Origin: Sebastes aleutianus
Taxonomy: Eukaryota > Chordata > Actinopteri > Perciformes > Sebastidae
Assembly: GCA_916700875.1 (NCBI GenBank)
Contig: CAKAKS010000068.1
Span: forward strand, 30,374,028 to 30,438,027
Reading direction: 5' to 3'
Length of the DNA stretch: 64,000 nucleotides
In this document: positions 59,865-64,000 of the stretch, one piece after another
How positions within the stretch are numbered: position 1 is the first letter of the stretch
Layout of the letters: each line of letters begins with the position of its first letter
Made by a program: the position numbers and the translations under genes
Notes under the pieces: generated by a model
The model's database searches: none
What the model saw: only the letters and a program-made list of their open reading frames with translations
What the model was told of the DNA's origin: nothing

Positions 59865-60100
59865 CTTGGGTTTGCTGCCACCGATGGCCCCTGGTCTGAT
59901 GGAGCCCGTCTCCTGGTACCGGCACAGGATTTTGGACACGCAGCCGTGAGAGACCCGGAGCTGTCTGGAGATGACGCACGGCCTGATGCCGTGGTGGGCC
60001 ATCTCCACGATCTTATGTCGGATGTGGTTGGGCAAAGGTCTGCCGTTTATGAAAACTCCTCCGAGCTGGTTCACACGGCCTTGACCCAGCGGAGTAGACA
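59865..60100 (-). CDS. pax3: pax3 coding exon 2 (paired domain, PAI subdomain)
   Basis: This exon is 236 nt, the same length as I recall for mammalian PAX3 exon 2, and encodes residues 29-107. It begins after the acceptor GAATGTAG with the last two bases of Val29 and ends at AAG before the donor GTATAT. It contains the N-terminal paired subdomain: STPLGQGRVNQLGG (beta hairpin and turn), NGRPLPN, IRHKIVEMA and the recognition helix region VSHGCVSKILCRY. It closes with the linker GSIRPGAIGGSKPK. This part binds the DNA minor groove and the first major groove site. I see no deviation from the family consensus in this exon. Only 204 bp of intron separate it from exon 3. The intron on its upstream side carries a tandem duplication that includes a mutated copy of this acceptor. 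Confidence 0.97.
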
Positions 60101-60102
60101 CT

Positions 60103-60985
60103 ACATTCAACCAAAACATGATAAGAGTCACCAAAGTGATCCAGTCAGTGCATGCAAGTTTTAATTGATCCCAAATGTAACTCAATACACCAATAACAAT
60201 ATATTATAGAAAGAAGCAGCACTTGCATTTAACTGCTCCAAAAACAATACATATATTTACTCAATAACTTATAAAAGTACGTTTATCCCACTAAAACACT
60301 TGCATTATTCATAAAAATGCAAAATATAATATTAATAGCCCAATTATGTCAAATAGCCTGCAAACAAGTTCGCAAAAAGTTGCTAAAATTACACCAACAA
60401 TTGCGAAGAAAAAAAACAGTAAAATAAGCTATAAGGTGGGGGATAAAAATAATGCATAGTCAAGTAAGATGTAGTCCAGTGCTGTAAAACTTTTAGGACC
60501 TATAACTGTACAAAGTGTGTGTGTTTTTAAGATGAGGTTTGGTACATTTAATCAAAATATGAGAGTCACCAAAGTGATCCAGTCAGTGCGTAATGTTATA
60601 GAGAACTTTTAATTGATCCCAAATGTAACTCAATACACCAATAACAAGATATTATAGAAAGAAGCAGCCGTTTTATTTAACTGCTCCAAAAACAATAACT
60701 ATTTTTGCGCAATAACTCATATACAGCTATAAAAGTACGCATATCCCATTAAAACACTTGCATTATTTAAGAAAATACATAATATAATATTAATAGCCCA
60801 ATTATGTCAAATAGTTTGCAAACAAGTTTGCTAAAAGTTGCTAAAATTACAACAATTGTGAGGAAAAAAACAGTACAATAAGCTACCAAGATGGGGGATA
60901 AAAATAATGAATAGTCAAGTAAGATGTAGTCTAGTGCTATACAACTTTTAGGACCTATAACTGTACAAAGTTTGTGTTTTTAAAC
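60103..60985. repeat. Tandem duplication next to the exon 2 acceptor
   Basis: Two copies of a unit of about 440 bp share AGTCACCAAAGTGATCCAGT, AATTGATCCCAAATGTAACT, GAAAGAAGCAG and GGACCTATAACTGTACAAAG in the same order and orientation. The first copy begins at the exon 2 splice acceptor. The second copy carries a relative of that acceptor with the AG changed to AC. A third, shorter copy lies at 61689-61880. Confidence 0.85.
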
Positions 60986-61133
60986 TGATTAAATACTAAT
61001 TTTTAACAGTCTCTTCTGCACTATATTCGCTTTTTCTTAATAGTCGTGTATCATAGCTGTTAGCCTGCACTATATTCAGTTTTAACAGTTTTCTTCATCT
61101 CCTTGTATTTTTATATCTGGTATATTTTTCTGT

Positions 61134-61994
61134 ATTTTGTACTTTGTACTACTAACTTTTTTACTGCCTTGTTACTAACATGTTTTGCACTATGAAACTG
61201 TGATGCTGGAAACTTGAATTTCCCTCGGTATCAATAAAGTTACTATCTATCTATCTATCTATATGATGTTTCTGGATCAATATTACTGCTGCATTAATGT
61301 GTATGTTGTATTTTACTGCTGTAGATGTTTTTAATTCATACATATTGTTGGGTAGTGTAATCTACAGCAATGCATCATATTCTACCACGTATCTCTGAAA
61401 AGTCTATTTTTCATGGTGTCAGATAAACAGCCCTGTTTTCAGCTTTGTGATGATGCATTTTTACAGCTGATCCAAGAGGCTTTTTAAATACTTCATTTAG
61501 GTTAACAAATAGGGGTATTTTCTCAACTCATAAAGGAACACGTATATTTGGTTTATTTTTCTGTACTGTGTACTTTGCACTACTAACTTTTTTACTGCCT
61601 TTTTACTAACATGTTTTGCACTATGGAACTGTGATGCTGGAAACTTGAATTTCCCTCGGGATCAATAAAGTTACTAATCTATCTATCTATAACCTGCAAA
61701 CAAGTTTGTTAAAAGTTGCTAAAATTACACAAAAAATTGTGAGGTAAAAAAACAGTAAAATAAGCAACCAAGGTGGGGATAAAGAAATAATGAATAGTCA
61801 AGTAAGATGTAGTCCAGTGCTATAACACTTTTAGGACCTATAACTGTACAAAGTGTGTGTTTTTAAGCTGAGGTTTGGTACAAGACTGGATTAAATTGCA
61901 TTACTAACTTTTTTACTGCCTTTTTACTAACATGTTTTGCACTATGGAACTGTGATACTGGAAACTTGAATTTTCCTCGGGATCAATAAAGTTA

Positions 61995-62040
<46 letters not shown>
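61134..62040 (+). repeat. Three retroposon 3' tails with (TATC)n
   Basis: Near-identical segments end at about 61260, 61690 and 62040. Each contains ACATGTTTTGCACTATG, CTGTGATGCTGGAAACTTGA and CCTCGG-ATCAATAAAGTTAC, followed by (TATC)n or (ATCT)n. This is the typical 3' end of a fish non-LTR retroposon. The last has the longest tract (about ten tetranucleotides). Confidence 0.75.
61689..61880. repeat. Third partial copy of the intron 1 duplicated unit
   Basis: It shares TGCAAACAAGTTTG, AGTTGCTAAAATTACA, AGTCAAGTAAGATGTAGTCC and GGACCTATAACTGTACAAAG with the tandem pair at 60103-60985, in the same orientation. It then diverges just after GAGGTTTGGTAC. It is separated from the pair by retroposon tails, so it may have been displaced by later insertions. 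Confidence 0.75.
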
Positions 62041-62041
<1 letters not shown>

Positions 62042-62159
62042 AATGGCTACATAAAAGTAGCCTAAAAGTGACTTTTGACTAACTAGTAACAATATCTTCC
62101 ATCAACATCCAGCTGGCTGTATACCCTTCTCCTTTTGGCAATGTGATGTTTTACGTTAC

Positions 62160-62244
62160 CTTCCAGTGGGAATCCACTGCGGGGGTAGTTCTGAGCCAGA
62201 TGGGGTCGCATCATCCTGGGTATTGACCCAGCCAACGCAGTCAT
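62160..62244 (-). CDS. pax3: pax3 coding exon 1 (N-terminal leader)
   Basis: This exon holds the start of a PAX3 transcription factor. Reading the minus strand from the ATG at 62244, it gives 28 codons (MTALAGSIPRMMRP, then QNYPRSGFPLE) plus one base, then the donor GTAACG. The leader matches the vertebrate PAX3 N-terminus nearly residue for residue and has the same length (28 residues). Residue 29 (Val) is completed by exon 2, as in mammals. The ATG is chosen because the reading frame and leader match the family; it sits in a purine-rich context (GGAGGT before ATG). The leader precedes the DNA-binding paired domain and has no catalytic role. PAX3 acts in the nucleus in dorsal neural tube, neural crest and muscle progenitors (family knowledge). 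Confidence 0.95.
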
Positions 62245-62580
62245 ACCTCCAACACCCCAGTGAGTACCGTGGATAACCTCCTCCTAACGGGGAGGCTGCA
62301 GCTGCTGCTCCAACACCGACTTTTGCAGCAGGATTTCGCCTGTGAGGAAGCTTCCTGGACGGTTTTTAGCCTCGGTTAGCTGCAGTGCGTCCTGGGACAG
62401 CCACAAACAAGCCTCTGGAGGAGTCAAATGACAAAAAAAAATGAAGAAAATTGTATTTTGGGGTGTTAAAAAGAGTTAGTTTCTCAGTCTTCTTGGTTTT
62501 ATTCGCCAGTATTCGGGTGGTTGGAAGTGTAGGCGGTGTAAGCATGAAAAATATTGTTGTTGTTGTTTGTTGACACCGGT
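62245..62580 (-). other. pax3: Probable pax3 5' untranslated region
   Basis: This is the stretch between the start codon and the promoter-like CCAAT cluster, read on the minus strand. No other family signature is seen. A CAA-rich run and several short upstream ATG frames lie here (for example a frame from 62584 to 62366), none resembling a known protein. The length fits a 5' UTR of about 330 nt, but the transcription start is inferred and not visible. Confidence 0.45.
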
Positions 62581-62639
62581 TCAAAGTGAGAGGAGACCGT
62601 CAAAAGTAGCGGAGCTCTTCTGTCTCCCAGTCTGCGCTC

Positions 62640-62730
62640 TCGGCTGTGATTGGTCGAGAGGATACACCCGGAACGCAATGGGGGCGCTGTGATTGGCTGA
62701 GGCTGAAAACTTTCATCCAATCAGAGAGGC
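62640..62730 (-). promoter_or_regulatory. pax3: Putative pax3 core promoter with CCAAT boxes
   Basis: Three CCAAT-type motifs fall within about 75 bp. Two are in sense orientation on the minus strand (ACCAATCACAG near 62650 and GCCAATCACAG near 62693). One is reversed (GATTGG on the minus strand, near 62716). They are separated by a GC-rich segment with GGGGGCGCTG. No convincing TATA box lies at the right distance. CCAAT pairs of this kind usually bind NF-Y 60-100 bp upstream of the start, which would place the start near 62560-62600. Confidence 0.5.
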
Positions 62731-62919
62731 TGTCACAGAACAGACAGGGGCGTCAATTCACAACACCAAGAGCTACAGCAGAGTCACTGTATGTGCTATA
62801 ATAACCTCCGAAATGTCTCTAAATCTGCTTTTATGTTGAGTGAACTACTGGGAGGAAAGAGGAGCAACACATGATGACTGACGAGGTATAATTATTTGGT
62901 TAATGTGGTTAATTATTAG

Positions 62920-63700
62920 CAGTGGTGGAACAAGTATTCACATCTTTTTCTGAGATACAACAAGTACTAATACAACACAGTGAAAATACTCCACTACAAG
63001 TAAAAGTCCTGCATGCAAAACTTATGTAAATCTATGTAAGGATTGTCAGCAAAATGTAAGAAGTATGAAAAGTGAAAGTATTCATTTTGCAGTAAAATGT
63101 TCCCTGTCAGTGTTTTACTATTTATTATATGATGTTCTTTGGATCAATATTACTGCTGCATTAATGTGTATGTTGCATTTTACTGCTGTAGATGTTTTAA
63201 TTCATATATTCTTTTGTCGATTAGTCGTTTTTTATGCTTTTTTCATGCTGAATTACTTATTTGTAAGAAACGTATGAGCATATCTCTGGTAAACACAAGA
63301 TTTAAAGTGGTGCTTTTGTGTGATTCTTTGTGGAGAAACTTAATTTTACCGATCTGTTGTTTAAATCAACTAATCAATTAGTCGACTAAGACTATTTCTT
63401 TGGTCGAGGACAGCCCTAATATATATATATATATACCATGTCTCTCTAAAAAGTCAACTTTTCATGGTGTCAGAAAAACAGCCCTGTTTTCAGTTTTGAG
63501 GCTATGCATTTTTCCAGCTGATCCAAGAGACTTTTGAAATAGTTTATTTAGCTTAAGTTGTAAAGCTACAATATTTGCCTCTGATATACAGTATAGGGGA
63601 GTAGAAGTATAAAGTTGCATGAATGAAAATACCTCTAATTTTTACTCAAGTCCAGTATTTGAGTTATGAATTATTTGTAATTAGTTACATTTCACCACTG
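62920..63700 (+). repeat. Teleost dispersed repeat with nested insertion (5' flank of pax3)
   Basis: The phrases GTGGTGGAACAAGTATTCAC, AAAATACTCCACTACAAGTA and AAAGTCCTGCATGC are the signature of a very abundant fish repeat. A segment at 63119-63205 and 63430-63560 matches 61255-61510. It appears interrupted by a hAT-like insertion (about 63206-63418) ending in GACAGCCCTA. The rest of the 5' flank (62731-62920 and 63700-64000) shows no recognised feature. Confidence 0.65.
63206..63418. mobile_element. Non-autonomous hAT-like element (TAGGGCTGTCC family)
   Basis: It contains GTCGATTAGTCG, GTGGTGCTTTTGTGTGATTC and TTAGTCGACTAAGA, and ends GGTCGAGGACAGCCCTA. It is the inverse of copies at about 8832-9010 and is related to fragments at 1395-1512 and 33222-33300. 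No transposase frame is present. Confidence 0.6.
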
Positions 63701-64000
63701 ATTATTAGTAAGCCACCAAACCATTTTTGACAGCTCTAAAAATTGGTCCTTAAGTGAGTTTTGCTGTTGATGAATCACCTTTCCCCTAAAAATACAAATA
63801 AAATAAGAATAATAATGGATTAATATTAATAAAGGATAAATAGGATTAATACACTGGCAAGTTTACTAGAGACTGTTGCAGAAACCCAACAGTGTAATGT
63901 AATCCAATACAACTGACAATAAATACATTTCTTTAACTTTTGCTTGTGACATATTGCTTCTTTATGTCAATGAGGTGGACAAAATATTAGAAAAAACCTT

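Larger units (their letters stand above)
60101..62159 (-). other. pax3: pax3 intron 1, expanded by local duplications
   Basis: This intron is 2,059 bp. It holds a tandem duplication of about 440 bp (60103-60541 and 60544-60985), a third partial copy (61689-61880), and three copies of a retroposon 3' tail (near 61134-61260, 61556-61690 and 61888-62040). A further dispersed repeat at about 61255-61510 recurs at 63119-63560. No coding signal is seen. Confidence 0.8.

Noticed and set aside
59838..60164. 108-residue plus-strand frame
   Set aside because: It is the antisense shadow of the paired-domain exon, which has clear splice sites and full family identity on the minus strand.

Overview
The window is vertebrate nuclear DNA, almost certainly from a ray-finned (teleost) fish. 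There are no operons, and genes appear as short exons with GT/AG splice sites. The non-coding DNA is full of repeats typical of teleosts: hAT-like MITEs starting TAGGGCTGTC, a tRNA-derived SINE, LINE 3' tails ending in short tandem repeats, and long (TG)n tracts.

One gene can be read with confidence: a pax3 gene on the minus strand. Its start codon is at 62244 and eight coding exons run down to 33393. Every exon boundary keeps the reading frame: 85, 236, 130, 144, 200, 166, 209 and 280 nt, giving 483 complete codons plus one base. The protein has the full PAX3/7 layout: N-terminal leader, paired domain, octapeptide, paired-type homeodomain with Ser50, and a Pro/Ser/Tyr-rich transactivation tail. 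The homeodomain and tail favour PAX3 over PAX7. Several unusual residues suggest a diverged teleost paralogue (pax3a versus pax3b is not settled). The final short coding exon after exon 8 was not found. A transcript retaining intron 8 would add a 31-residue tail whose stop codon lies in a transposon terminus.

Layout: 62.25-64 kb is the 5' flank with CCAAT-type promoter signals and repeats. 60.1-62.2 kb is intron 1, expanded by local duplication. 58.8-60.1 kb holds exons 2-4. 41.5-58.8 kb is the large intron 4, with several unique stretches that resemble conserved enhancers, two inverted TTAA-flanked MITEs, a foldback pair and a perfect 30-bp palindrome. 33.4-41.5 kb holds exons 5-8, with an enhancer-like stretch in intron 7. 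1-33 kb is downstream of the pax3 exons found. It is mostly repeat-rich intergenic (or intron 8) DNA with a few enhancer-like unique islands. It also holds one plausible 95-bp plus-strand exon encoding a coiled-coil segment at 30.1 kb that I could not assign to a gene.

No rRNA, tRNA gene, CRISPR or microbial system is visible. All candidate enhancers rest on sequence character alone and no alignment was possible.
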